Translations under genes and position numbers: made by a program
The notes under the pieces: generated by a model
What the model saw: only the letters and a program-made list of their open reading frames with translations
What the model was told of the DNA's origin: nothing
Databases searched by the model: none
Origin: Algoriphagus sp. TR-M9
GTDB taxonomy: Bacteria; Bacteroidota; Bacteroidia; Cytophagales; Cyclobacteriaceae
DNA length: 64,000 nucleotides
Direction of reading: 5' to 3'
Assembly (NCBI RefSeq): GCF_027594545.1
Contig: NZ_CP115160.1
Location: forward strand, 2,551,001-2,615,000
Shown: in pieces, positions 51,695 to 60,123 of the stretch
Layout of the letters: every line of letters starts with the position of its first letter
Numbering within the stretch: the stretch's first letter is position 1

Positions 51695-51823
51695 GAGATC
51701 TCTCAGTCGCATAATCAGACTTAGCTTCCCTTACCGATTAAGGTGCTCCTTCGAAATGACCGCTGCATAGAGATCGCGTTACAGGGTCATTTCGACGACG
51801 ACGAAGGAGGAGGAGAAATCTCC
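51695..51823. repeat. R6a inverted-repeat element, copy 1
   Basis: GAGATCTCTCAGTCGC at the left and GGAGGAGAAATCTCC at the right form an imperfect palindrome. Inside, TCCTTCGAAATGACC pairs with GGTCATTTCGACGA. This is the GTCATTTCGA...GAGAAATCTC class common in Bacteroidota. Confidence 0.8.
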
Positions 51824-51850
51824 ATTGGTGACTCTGCTAGGATTACAATT

Positions 51851-51940
51851 GAGATCTCTCCTCGTACCTCGTCGAGATGACCAGAAGACAACGAGGGAGT
51901 GTTATACTGGTTTGAATTGGTAATGCAAGGAGAAATCTCT
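51851..51940. repeat. R6b inverted-repeat element, copy 1
   Basis: GAGATCTCTCCTCGTACC ... GCAAGGAGAAATCTC with internal TCGTCGAGATGACCAGAAGA. Matches 53573-53682. Confidence 0.75.
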
Positions 51941-52029
51941 TTTGGCATTTCTGCACTAAACTACGAGAGATTTCTCAGTCGCAACAAGAGTGCTACTTCC
52001 TGAAAGTAGATCCTTACACTAGAAATTGA

Positions 52030-52163
52030 GACCCTGAAGGGGTCAAATCATTAATAGCCCAGGGTAAGGAGGCACGACGCAACCCTGGGTGGAAAATCGC
52101 AATTTATCGCCAGCGCTGGCCCGGGATCGCATGTCGGAGACGAATAGGTTTTGCCAGCAAGAT
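52030..52163 (+). repeat. U unit 16
   Basis: H1 GACCCtgaaGGGGTC. The CCCGCCacGGCGGG hairpin is absent here (AATAGCCCAGGGT joins directly). H3 and H4 standard. Confidence 0.87.
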
Positions 52164-52556
52164 TAACTAGCACCAATATTGGACAGCTATTTTTATTCAA
52201 TCGACAACTCCACTATTTACCATAATGGCTTGTGCGAAAGGTGCTTTCTCTTGATACTTTTGAGACCAAAAGTATCCAAAAGTCTTTGCCAGAGTCTATG
52301 CTTCAAATCGGTCAATAATTATGAAAAAAATAAAGATTGTTCACCGATTTGATTTTTGGTACTTGTCCAAGCCTAAAAATTGGCGGATCTCCCTCGCCCA
52401 CTCGGGAGCTAGCCAATTTTCTTCACGGCTCAGACTGCATCCCAAAAACCGCATATACTCCATGGCACCCCAGTCCTAGTAACGACTTCATTTTAATAAC
52501 TTCGTGGGAAGCGATATCGGCACCTAACACAGGACAGGAAATAGGACGTACACCTG
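52164..52556 (+). repeat. LE copy G
   Basis: Complete copy, with CTTCACGGCTCAG in place of CTTTACGGCTCAG and CACCTAACACAGGACAGG; ends GGACGTACACCTGTG and joins U17. Confidence 0.85.
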
Positions 52557-52605
52557 TGACCACCCGAGATCGCCTGGCGGAGACGAATAGGTTTTGCCAG
52601 CAAGA
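52557..52605 (+). repeat. U unit 17, internally deleted
   Basis: GACCAC from H1 is joined to CCGAGATCGCCTGGCGGAG of H4; H1's right arm, H3 and H4's left arm are gone. The right half (GACGAATAGGTTTTGCCAGC) is intact. Confidence 0.8.
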
Positions 52606-52733
52606 TGGAAGAGTTGAAAGTTTAAAATGGAAAGTTTAAAGTTACTGATTTCGGTACTTTGACCTTCGGTATCCAATATTTTGGAGGTTGGGAGGTTGGG
52701 AGGTCGGGTGTCCGGCAGTTGAGTGGTGGAAAA

Positions 52734-52854
52734 ACCCCAGCGGGGTGACAGATTTGTAGCACCGGGTTTTAACCCGGTGAAAAAAAATCAGGTCAGATCA
52801 CAAGCGCTGGCCCTGGATTTTCATTTGGAAACGCGAAGGTTGTGCCAGCAAGAT
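52734..52854 (+). repeat. U unit 18
   Basis: H1 ACCCCagcGGGGT. H3 ACCGGGTTttAACCCGGT. H4 GCGCTGGCCCTGGATTTTCA, TTTGGAAACG, GTGCCAGCAAGAT. Confidence 0.86.
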
Positions 52855-52978
52855 GGAAGAGTTGAGAGTTTAAAATGAAAAGTTTAAAGTTACCGTTTTC
52901 GGTACTTTGACATTCGGAGTTCAATATTTTGGAGGTCGGGTGTCGGGTGACCGATGTTTGCGTGTCGGGAAGTTGATT

Positions 52979-53107
52979 GAGATCTCTCAGTCGCATAATC
53001 AGACTTAGCTTCCCTAACCGATTCCGGAGCTCCTTCGAGATGACCGCCGCAGCGAGATCGCGTTACTGGGTCATTTCGACAACGACGAAGGAGGAGGAGA
53101 AATCTCT
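52979..53107. repeat. R6a inverted-repeat element, copy 2
   Basis: Near-identical to 51695-51823 in the same orientation, with TCCTTCGAGATGACC facing GGTCATTTCGACAA. Confidence 0.8.
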
Positions 53108-53306
53108 TTGGAAGTCAGAAGGCTAAAGTGTGAAATCTAAAACCTGAACCTCATACGCTTGGCCAGAATTAGACTCAATCACAGATGGAATAGTTTAAAA
53201 TGAAAAGTTTAAAGTTACTGATTTCGGTACTTTGACCTTCGGTATCCAATATTTTGGAGGTTGGGAGGTTGGGAGGTCGGGTGTCCGGTGTTTGGGTGGT
53301 GGAAAA

Positions 53307-53427
53307 ACCCCAGCGGGGTGACAGATTTGTAGCGCCGGGTTTTAACCCGGTGAAAAAAAATCAGGTCAGATCACAAGCGCTGGCCCTGGATTTTCATTTG
53401 GAAACGCGAAGGTTGTGCCAGCAAGAT
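53307..53427 (+). repeat. U unit 19
   Basis: H1 ACCCCagcGGGGT. H3 GCCGGGTTttAACCCGGT. H4 as U18. The three ACCCC-type units (15, 18, 19) form a subfamily with GGAAACG where others have GGAGACG. Confidence 0.86.
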
Positions 53428-53520
53428 GGAAACGAAAACCGGATTGGAGTCCTACGGTTTGGAACAGCTCCTAATCAGGCGTTCAAACCGATCAACAAAT
53501 CACGATCAGCGAAACCAATA

Positions 53521-53544
53521 GTGGTCTGTGCGGACACAGACCAC
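53521..53544. repeat. TP-type hairpin
   Basis: GTGGTCTGTGcggaCACAGACCAC, identical to 16029-16052. As at 15575, it lies ~80 bp after a U unit, separated by GGATTGGA-type text. Confidence 0.75.
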
Positions 53545-53572
53545 GGTGCGGGATTCTGCTAGGGTTAAGAGG

Positions 53573-53682
53573 GAGATCTCTCCTTCCCGATGATTCGGGA
53601 CAGGCTGTGCCTCGTCGAGATGACCAGAAGACAACAAGAGAGTGTTATACTGGTTTGAATTGGTAATGCGAGGAGAAATCTC
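53573..53682. repeat. R6b inverted-repeat element, copy 2
   Basis: GAGATCTCTCCTTCCCG with a small CCCGATgattCGGG hairpin inserted, then the same GTTATACTGGTTTGAATTGG core as 51851-51940, ending GGAGAAATCTCC. Confidence 0.75.
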
Positions 53683-53769
53683 CCCCTCTAATGAAACACA
53701 GAACCTTAAAAACTGCAACTGTCCACTGCGACTGAGACTTTCTACTGAAAACTGACCACCAGAAAAAAA

Positions 53770-55011
53770 CTACCCCGCAGCACGCTTGCTCTTCCTGGCC
53801 TTAATCGCTTCTCTCTGCTTATAATACCTTACCTTTTCCTTCACTTGCTGTATGCGCAGCTTCTTATTATAGGCGATCAGAAAGAAGCAAAACAGCAAAA
53901 AGTAGATCATGGTCATATTCTTCATGCGCATGATAATCCCGGTGTTACTAAGCGCATTCATAAACGCCAGGGTTACCGGAATAAAGGTAATCATCCCTGC
54001 CTTGATAAACAGTGGCATATCCCGTATCGCTTCAGGAGTCCAGTTTCTATAGATAAAGAAACTCAGATATAGGTAAAGCAAATTTTCAAAAGAACTGAAA
54101 AAAGACACAAAATTATGCGCATCAAAGAAAAGTGGCCGGAACATATAGGTAAATAATTTCAAGGGCCAGGGGTAGCTCTGTAGGGCAAAACCAGACCCTA
54201 CATTTCTCGTGTTCAATCCAGCACTTCGAACACCAGACATGGTTTCTAATGACTCTAAGCTCAGCTCTTCTATTCTTAAGGTTTCAAGGGTGCTGGGAAG
54301 CAATAAAACAGCTCCCACAGCAGCCAGGCTACTCAGGGCTATCTTATAGCCCAGTTTTACTTCCGAACCCATTAAAATGGCCAAGCCAGCCCCAGAAACT
54401 ATGGCTTGCCCCATATGCGGCCTGGAAAGGTAAATAAAGAATAAAGCAATAACGGCCTGCCACCATCTCCCTTTATATTCTTGAATGGCAAATAGAAACC
54501 AAGCTATCCCCCAAAAGCAGATTGCATCCTTCCCCACCCCTGCAGTCCAGAAATGTAGATTCAGAAAGTAAAAAACGGTAGGAAATAGTGGGATACCAAA
54601 GACCTCATAATTTGTAGGAAATAACGCTGCTGTCATCACATAGATATAGCGTATCCCTATAAAGCCCAATGCCCCAAACAGAATATTCCCTGTCAAATAG
54701 GATAAGCCCATTAACTGACTTGGGATGTAGCATAACCACAAAATAAATGTAGTCCCTTCCCCAAAGTACGAGAACCAAGTAACCTCTCCTTTAATCAATA
54801 CTTGTTCCATACCAAGTTTCCAATAGCCCTGAGAGTCCCCACCGTAATTAATAATATACCAGGTAAAGAAAAAGCTGAAGAAAATATGATAAGCCAGTAG
54901 ATAATGGAGATGCAGCTCATACTTTTTAGGCAGCCCAAAGCGCTTCGCCATACTTGCATTAGAGTTGACAAGAGCGAGGATGACCAGAAGTATGACGATT
55001 ATATCAAGCAA
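53770..55011 (-). CDS. Polytopic membrane protein, probable polysaccharide polymerase (Wzy/EpsG-like)
   Basis: The 413-residue protein has about ten hydrophobic segments and a basic tail (KVRYYKQREAIKARKSKRAAG). The periplasmic-type loop (YIINYGGDSQGYWKLGMEQV) and the segment AFMNALSNTGIIMRMKNMTM are like those of EpsG/Wzy polymerases. It starts with TTG; no ATG lies before an in-frame stop, and the next Met (residue 21) would remove the first helix. Last gene of the minus-strand polysaccharide cluster; joins repeats on its 3' side. Confidence 0.75.
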   Translation of the reverse strand: MLDIIVILLVILALVNSNASMAKRFGLPKKYELHLHYLLAYHIFFSFFFTWYIINYGGDSQGYWKLGMEQVLIKGEVTWFSYFGEGTTFILWLCYIPSQLMGLSYLTGNILFGALGFIGIRYIYVMTAALFPTNYEVFGIPLFPTVFYFLNLHFWTAGVGKDAICFWGIAWFLFAIQEYKGRWWQAVIALFFIYLSRPHMGQAIVSGAGLAILMGSEVKLGYKIALSSLAAVGAVLLLPSTLETLRIEELSLESLETMSGVRSAGLNTRNVGSGFALQSYPWPLKLFTYMFRPLFFDAHNFVSFFSSFENLLYLYLSFFIYRNWTPEAIRDMPLFIKAGMITFIPVTLAFMNALSNTGIIMRMKNMTMIYFLLFCFFLIAYNKKLRIQQVKEKVRYYKQREAIKARKSKRAAG

Positions 55012-55085
55012 TTTCCAAAGTCAATTTTATAAAAGCTGATTCTTGGACTAAGATCAGCGCAAGAGGTTGAAAGGGGGGCATTATT

Positions 55086-56210
55086 CTAAATTTCAATTTT
55101 TTTATTAGACAGCAATTCCAGATACAGTTTCTCTACCTCTTGGCAGTATCGCTCGGCAGTAAAATGCTTAAGGGCATGCTCTTTCCCTAATTCTCCCATT
55201 CTTCTACGGAGGTCAGGTTGGTCGATCAGAAGCTGAATCTTCTCTGCAATAGATTTGGGAGAACGGGGTGGTATTAGAAAGCCGGTTTGCCCATTCAAAA
55301 CCACATCTTTTAAACCGCCTACATTTGAAGCTATAATTGGAAGTCCATGTAACATTGCTTCTGCTGCAACCAAACCAAATCCTTCTCTTGCAGATGGGAT
55401 TACTAAAATATCCATCAATTTATAAAACAAATTGGTCTCTGATTGAAAGCCTGTAAAAATAATTTGATCCCAAAGTCCAGAATTCTTGGCAAGATTTTGG
55501 AGCGAATTTTTATCCTTCCCATCCCCTACTATTAGTACTTTTAAATCTTTATTACCGAGAATCTTAACTGCCTGTATTAAATCAGAAACCCGCTTATGGT
55601 CATCAAATAGCCGCCCTACCAACCCTATAATCAGTTGATCATCGTCTAAGGAATACTTCTTTTTTAGGGCTCTTAATTCATTTTCTCTGGGATTATTTGG
55701 AACCTGGACTCCATTTGTTATTACCCTGATTTTGACTGGCTGTATCCCTGTTTGTTCCTTTAAGTATGTTCCTACATTTGTGGAAATTGCTTGGATTACA
55801 TCAGCTTGACTAGAAAACAGTCGAAGCAACAAATTAGCTTTTATAGATCGGTTTTGAGGATCCGAAGTTTCCTCAAATACAGTGACCGGAACATCCCAGA
55901 ATAAAGAACCAAATGCCGCCATACTCATTCCTTCAAAGACTGCACCATGCAATATATGTGGTTTAAAGCTCTTAATTAACTTGCCCACCTGTCTATGCTT
56001 TAGCCATTCAAATGGATGCCTGAAAGCACCAACAGCTGTTATCTCTACCCCTTCTCTTTCTAAAGCTTCAGCAACAGGTCCACCTTTCCAGGTACATATT
56101 ATTCTATGTTCAAATCTTTCTTTATCCAAGCCTCGAATTAAAGTTAGCAAGGTTTGCTCAACTCCTCCAAAGGCGATGGTTTCGATGCAGTGTAGGACTC
56201 GGATTTTCAT
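55086..56210 (-). CDS. Glycosyltransferase family 4
   Basis: The 374-residue protein has the GT-B fold: HCIETIAFGGVEQTLLTLI at the N-terminus, IIGLVGRLFDDHKRVSDLIQ at the domain start, and the nucleotide-sugar motif PSAREGFGLVAAEAMLHGLP (E-x7-E). It adds a sugar to a growing polysaccharide, donor unknown. About 10 bp separate it from the upstream GT gene, over a GAATTCAGAATTCAGAATTA simple repeat. Confidence 0.93.
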   Translation of the reverse strand: MKIRVLHCIETIAFGGVEQTLLTLIRGLDKERFEHRIICTWKGGPVAEALEREGVEITAVGAFRHPFEWLKHRQVGKLIKSFKPHILHGAVFEGMSMAAFGSLFWDVPVTVFEETSDPQNRSIKANLLLRLFSSQADVIQAISTNVGTYLKEQTGIQPVKIRVITNGVQVPNNPRENELRALKKKYSLDDDQLIIGLVGRLFDDHKRVSDLIQAVKILGNKDLKVLIVGDGKDKNSLQNLAKNSGLWDQIIFTGFQSETNLFYKLMDILVIPSAREGFGLVAAEAMLHGLPIIASNVGGLKDVVLNGQTGFLIPPRSPKSIAEKIQLLIDQPDLRRRMGELGKEHALKHFTAERYCQEVEKLYLELLSNKKIEI

Positions 56211-56220
56211 AATTATGAAT

Positions 56221-57321
56221 TCAGAATTCAGAATTAGAATATAGCTGCATCAAAGATTGAATATAATTTTCCACTGAAAAGCGCTCAGATTCCTTTTTTG
56301 CTCTTTCTCCCATGTCTTCACGCTCTTCTCTAGAAAAATCAATCATTTGCTGCATAGCTGATTGAATACTATCAATACTTAGCGGATCGATTAGGTTACC
56401 AGATTGGGAGTTTCCTAAAATCTCTGCGGCTCCTCCTACCTGGGTCACAATACTAGGTAAGCCAGCGGTCATGGCTTCCGCCAAAGAAACCGAAGACCCT
56501 TCCCGCAATGACGGGATAACAAAAGTATCCGCTGCCATTAGAAACGACCAAACATCCTCCTGAAACCCTAAAATTTCAATGTAAGCGCTCAATTCCTCAT
56601 TCTTAATTCTTAATTCCAAACTCTCCCGCTCCGGCCCCTCCCCTATAATCCTCAATTGCAGTTCTCTATCAGGATTCGCCTTGACCAATCCACCAAAGGC
56701 CTCAATCAATCTCCCCAAATTCTTAATCGGCACCAACCTACAAGTACACACAAAAACAAATTCCCCCCCGTCATTTCGACTGGAGGAACGGAAGGAGAAA
56801 TCTCTCTTTCTCCCATCCAAACTAACCGGATTATACACTACCTTCACTTTCCTTTCTTCCACCTCTCCTAACTCTACAATATTCCTTTTTACTGCCTCTG
56901 AGATAGCAATTACTCTATCGGCTTTACGATAAATCCACTTAAAAATATATTTCCAAAACGAATGATGATTGGGAATACCAATTTCCTCTCCGATAATCAA
57001 AGGAACATTAGCTATTTTAGCTGCCCAAATGCCATGAAAATTGGCCTCTCCCCCTTGGCAATGAACTACATCAGGTCGAAATTCGGATAAAATTCTTTGT
57101 AGTTTCTTTAGGAGTTTGAAATTGGGGATTCTGGGATTAAAACCTAAAGTCTGAATTGGGATACCTTGGACAGCTAATTCATCAGCCACTTTGCCTCCTT
57201 TACCTAATACGATAAGCTTTAGCTCAATACCTTCTTGGTTATGAAGAACGGGCAGGGAATTGGCCAATACTTTTTCTACTCCACCAAAATCCAGTTCAGA
57301 TACTATTCTGACAACTTTCAT
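56221..57321 (-). CDS. Glycosyltransferase family 4 with repeat-derived in-frame segment
   Basis: The 366-residue protein begins VRIVSELDFGGVEKVLANSL and has the donor motif PSLREGSSVSLAEAMTAGLP. Residues 174-185 (DFSFRSSSRNDG) are the translation of an R6-type repeat (GTCATTTCGAC ... GGAGAAATCTC, bases 56770-56806) inserted in the loop between the two Rossmann domains. Its last residues (NSEF) are encoded by a GAATTCTGAATT repeat. The frame is intact, so the enzyme is probably functional. Confidence 0.92.
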   Translation of the reverse strand: MKVVRIVSELDFGGVEKVLANSLPVLHNQEGIELKLIVLGKGGKVADELAVQGIPIQTLGFNPRIPNFKLLKKLQRILSEFRPDVVHCQGGEANFHGIWAAKIANVPLIIGEEIGIPNHHSFWKYIFKWIYRKADRVIAISEAVKRNIVELGEVEERKVKVVYNPVSLDGRKRDFSFRSSSRNDGGEFVFVCTCRLVPIKNLGRLIEAFGGLVKANPDRELQLRIIGEGPERESLELRIKNEELSAYIEILGFQEDVWSFLMAADTFVIPSLREGSSVSLAEAMTAGLPSIVTQVGGAAEILGNSQSGNLIDPLSIDSIQSAMQQMIDFSREEREDMGERAKKESERFSVENYIQSLMQLYSNSEF

Positions 57322-58247
57322 TGGGTGTAGATATACCTAAAACAGAATTTCAAATAGTTTCTGATCAGTTTTTTTAAACTGGGATCTCTTAAAGCAAACT
57401 TGAAAAAGAAGAAAGGTAGTAAGTAGGGAATCTGGCTTAGAGGGTAAGAATTGGTTCTTTCCTTAAGTAAGTTTTGACCTTTGAAAAAATTAGCTTCTGA
57501 ATCAAAGTATTGAAAAAGATTAAGCGTCAGATACTTATCGCGGAAAACCAGCCAGCAGGGATTATCGGAGGGTATTTCATACTCTATTTTGAACATTTCT
57601 GTAAAAATAGTACAATCAAGATTGGGGATTACTTCTACACTTCCCGAAGCCTCGAGGTCATAATGCATTAATGGGGCTTGGACATAATAGGCTTTTTTAG
57701 TCCAATCAAATGCACGTAGCCAAAGGTCTATGTCTTCTCCCTTTGTCAAATTAGATTTAAACCCCACCTTATCTGTAAAGAAATCCCTGTGGATGATCGT
57801 AGAAGAGGAAGTAAATAAGGTGTTCTCTACAGCAGTTTTGAAATAGTCTGTAATCTCCAAAATAGTAGGTTCCAGAATTTTATCCGGCAATTGCTCATTA
57901 GCATAGGAACTGCCCAATAATCCAGCATTTGGAAATTCTTCAAGTACATGATTCATCCAAAACAAATATTCCGGATGCCAATAATCATCCGCATCCAAAA
58001 ATGCTATGAAATCAAATTTGGATTGGGCTATTCCTCTATTTCTTGCGGCTGAAACTCCTTGATTGGTTTGATTGAAAAGAATGACTTGATCTCCATAATT
58101 ATCCTTTACTAGCTCCTCCCCCCCATCCGTACTTCCGTCATTGACCACAATGATCTCGAAATCCTGAAGGCTTTGATTGAGCACCGAATCAATAGCCCGT
58201 TGGATATAGGGAGCTTTGTTGAAGAGTGGGATGATTACGCTGAACAA
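57318..58247 (-). CDS. Glycosyltransferase family 2
   Basis: The 309-residue GT-A enzyme has FSVIIPLFNKAPYIQRAIDS, VVNDGSTDGGEE and the DxD-type FLDADDYW. Start codon is TTG; no in-frame ATG precedes it and the sequence immediately before is a TTAACATTTAACTTTTAAC repeat. It overlaps the next GT gene by 4 bp. Confidence 0.92.
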   Translation of the reverse strand: MFSVIIPLFNKAPYIQRAIDSVLNQSLQDFEIIVVNDGSTDGGEELVKDNYGDQVILFNQTNQGVSAARNRGIAQSKFDFIAFLDADDYWHPEYLFWMNHVLEEFPNAGLLGSSYANEQLPDKILEPTILEITDYFKTAVENTLFTSSSTIIHRDFFTDKVGFKSNLTKGEDIDLWLRAFDWTKKAYYVQAPLMHYDLEASGSVEVIPNLDCTIFTEMFKIEYEIPSDNPCWLVFRDKYLTLNLFQYFDSEANFFKGQNLLKERTNSYPLSQIPYLLPFFFFKFALRDPSLKKLIRNYLKFCFRYIYTQ

Positions 58248-58275
58248 ATGGATGTTAAAAGTTAAATGTTAATTG

Positions 58276-59247
58276 TTAAAAAAGGCGTTTAAGTCTAAGG
58301 GCATTTTTAAAGCCCAGGTATTTAGAAAGCATTTGGAATTTGGGGCCACCGATATAGGTGGGCTGATCCACACCTAGATTTTGCATCAGGCTTTCTGCCT
58401 TGGAGATCAAGTCAGGATACTGGGGAAAAACATCATAAATAAACTTCTGATAGACCTTTTTCAAAGCGATTCGTACCCGTTTCGAATCTTCGAATTTCAA
58501 TACTTCCCGCTCATAGCACATATAAGAATCCAATAAAGACTTTATGGCTTTTTCAGACTTTTGCTGACTAACATTGTTTACTCCGGGGCTTCGGTAATAG
58601 ACTTTCCCCTCCGGTTCATAGAGCACCTGCTCCGCATGCAAGAGCACTCTGGTAAAAAACTCACCATCCTGATTGATGGTCAAAGTCTCATCCCAAGGCC
58701 CGGCCTTTTCGATAAGTGAGCGAGGGGTCAAATAGACTGCTGGCTGATGCATTTCCTGTTTATTCCAAAATCTTAAAAGTAAATCTGAGCCTGATTTAAA
58801 ATCCTGAAAAACTCCATAGGGAATGGAGTAAGATTTTTTCAAATCATCTTGAAACAGCCTCCATTCACATGAAGCCAATATGGATTCTGATTGGCCTTGC
58901 AATAATTTGATCTGATTGGCTATTTTATTAGGAGATAATAGATCATCCGCATCCAAAAACTGAATATACTCCCCTTTTGCAGCAGCTATGCCAACATTGG
59001 TTGCAGCTGAAACCCCTTGATTATCCTGGTCAATCAATTTGGTTTTATCCGGGTACTTTGCAAAATATTCTTTAAGAATTTCAAAAGAACCATCTGTAGA
59101 ACCATCATCCACCAAGACTAACTCTATATTGGGATAAGTCTGCTGTAATGCCGATTCCAAAGTCTCTCGAACAAATGGAGCTTTATTATAAACCGGGATA
59201 ATAATGGAAACCAGCGGGTCTTGACTCTTGGTTCTTGTATCTTGCAT
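58276..59247 (-). CDS. Glycosyltransferase family 2 with repeat-derived N-terminus
   Basis: The 323-residue enzyme has VSIIIPVYNKAPFVRETLES, VLVDDGSTDGSFEI and FLDADDLL. The first eleven residues (MQDTRTKSQDP) are encoded by the CTCTTGG/TTCTTGT heptamer repeat also seen at 18045-18215; the GT fold proper starts right after. The start codon itself therefore lies in repeat DNA. Confidence 0.92.
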   Translation of the reverse strand: MQDTRTKSQDPLVSIIIPVYNKAPFVRETLESALQQTYPNIELVLVDDGSTDGSFEILKEYFAKYPDKTKLIDQDNQGVSAATNVGIAAAKGEYIQFLDADDLLSPNKIANQIKLLQGQSESILASCEWRLFQDDLKKSYSIPYGVFQDFKSGSDLLLRFWNKQEMHQPAVYLTPRSLIEKAGPWDETLTINQDGEFFTRVLLHAEQVLYEPEGKVYYRSPGVNNVSQQKSEKAIKSLLDSYMCYEREVLKFEDSKRVRIALKKVYQKFIYDVFPQYPDLISKAESLMQNLGVDQPTYIGGPKFQMLSKYLGFKNALRLKRLF

Positions 59248-60123
59248 CTATCTTTTTGTCTCCCCTCCTCTGATCAAACTAAAATATTCCTGAATGGCTC
59301 CCATATTAATAGCATGACAGACTTTAAGAATGGGAATAGATTCTTTCGGGAAAAGAGTAAAGAGCCGCTTCAATGCAAATCGATACCGGGCCCAAAGAAA
59401 TTGGATTAAATGTCTCCGAAAGCCGATGGAATCATCCTTAAACCTTCTTGTATAGGTACCACCTAATAATCGTTGGTATTTATTGACTAATTCTGAAACA
59501 TGAAACCTAGCAGGATGATATACGATGAGGTCTGGAATATATGCAACCTCATACTTTCGAGATATTCTACCTGATAATTCGGAATCACCATTAGATTTTA
59601 ATTCAGAATTAAATCCTCCAAACTCTTCAATCACTGATTTATAGGAAAACCAATTCGCTGTTATAGCTTTTCCCTCTTTAGCATAAAGCTCCGTAGTAAA
59701 ACCGCCCGTATATTTTTCATAGATTTCGGCAGGTGATAAATGATTTGGATCTTTAAAAAACAAAGGGACAGGTCCTGTCAAAATCCCAATCTCCTTTTTG
59801 AAATCCTGAGAAAACAGATCCCAAGCGTTTTTCAACCAATCCGTATCAGGAAGACAATCAGCATCAGTAAAGGCAATGATATTTCCTTGGGCTGCCGTAA
59901 TTCCCTTGTTTCGAGCTGCATAGGAACCGGGGTTGGACTCTTCCAAAATCTTCAAAATATAGACAAGGGAAAGTTTTTCAGGTAGAACCAAGGGGAAATA
60001 CGGGTCATTATTAACTACAATTACTTCCCAATAATCTCTTTTGAGAATTTGTTGGTTTAATTGTTCCAACAGTAAAATCAACCTGTCATTATCCTTATAA
60101 TGAGGAATTATCACGCTGATCAT
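59248..60123 (-). CDS. Glycosyltransferase family 2
   Basis: The 291-residue enzyme has ISVIIPHYKDNDRLILLLEQ, VIVVNNDP and the DxD motif FTDADCLP; it lacks the usual DGSTD and reads as a separate GT2 subgroup. It overlaps the upstream GT by 4 bp (ATGA). Confidence 0.91.
   Translation of the reverse strand: MISVIIPHYKDNDRLILLLEQLNQQILKRDYWEVIVVNNDPYFPLVLPEKLSLVYILKILEESNPGSYAARNKGITAAQGNIIAFTDADCLPDTDWLKNAWDLFSQDFKKEIGILTGPVPLFFKDPNHLSPAEIYEKYTGGFTTELYAKEGKAITANWFSYKSVIEEFGGFNSELKSNGDSELSGRISRKYEVAYIPDLIVYHPARFHVSELVNKYQRLLGGTYTRRFKDDSIGFRRHLIQFLWARYRFALKRLFTLFPKESIPILKVCHAINMGAIQEYFSLIRGGETKR

Larger units (their letters stand above)
50543..53769. repeat. 3.2-kb repeat-only region (TP3, U14-U19, LE-F, LE-G, R6, SP)
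   Basis: No gene is supported in this stretch. SP copies lie at about 51590-51665, 52609-52690, 52858-52945 and 53190-53290, each ahead of a U unit or after one. A TP-type hairpin is at 53521-53544. The two halves 51400-51830 and 52660-53110 are similar in order (SP, U with ACCCC stem, SP, R6), pointing to duplication. Confidence 0.8.

Noticed and set aside
15805..52639. A recurrent ~69-codon frame (TDLIFGTCPSLKIGGSPSP...) in all LE copies, and a second frame (MKKTKIVHRFDFWYLSKP...)
   Set aside because: Both cross strong hairpins; one start is lost in copy F and copy G runs past the usual stop. Conservation is explained by the DNA element. Treated as non-coding.
6520..53240. ACTTTGACATTCGG in SP as a Bacteroidota promoter (-7 TAnnTTTG)
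   Set aside because: The match lacks one base of the spacer and no consistent -33 TTTG lies at the right distance.
6336..53427. U units as a CRISPR-like array
   Set aside because: Spacing is irregular, no uniform spacers, no cas genes, and copies are dispersed between genes.
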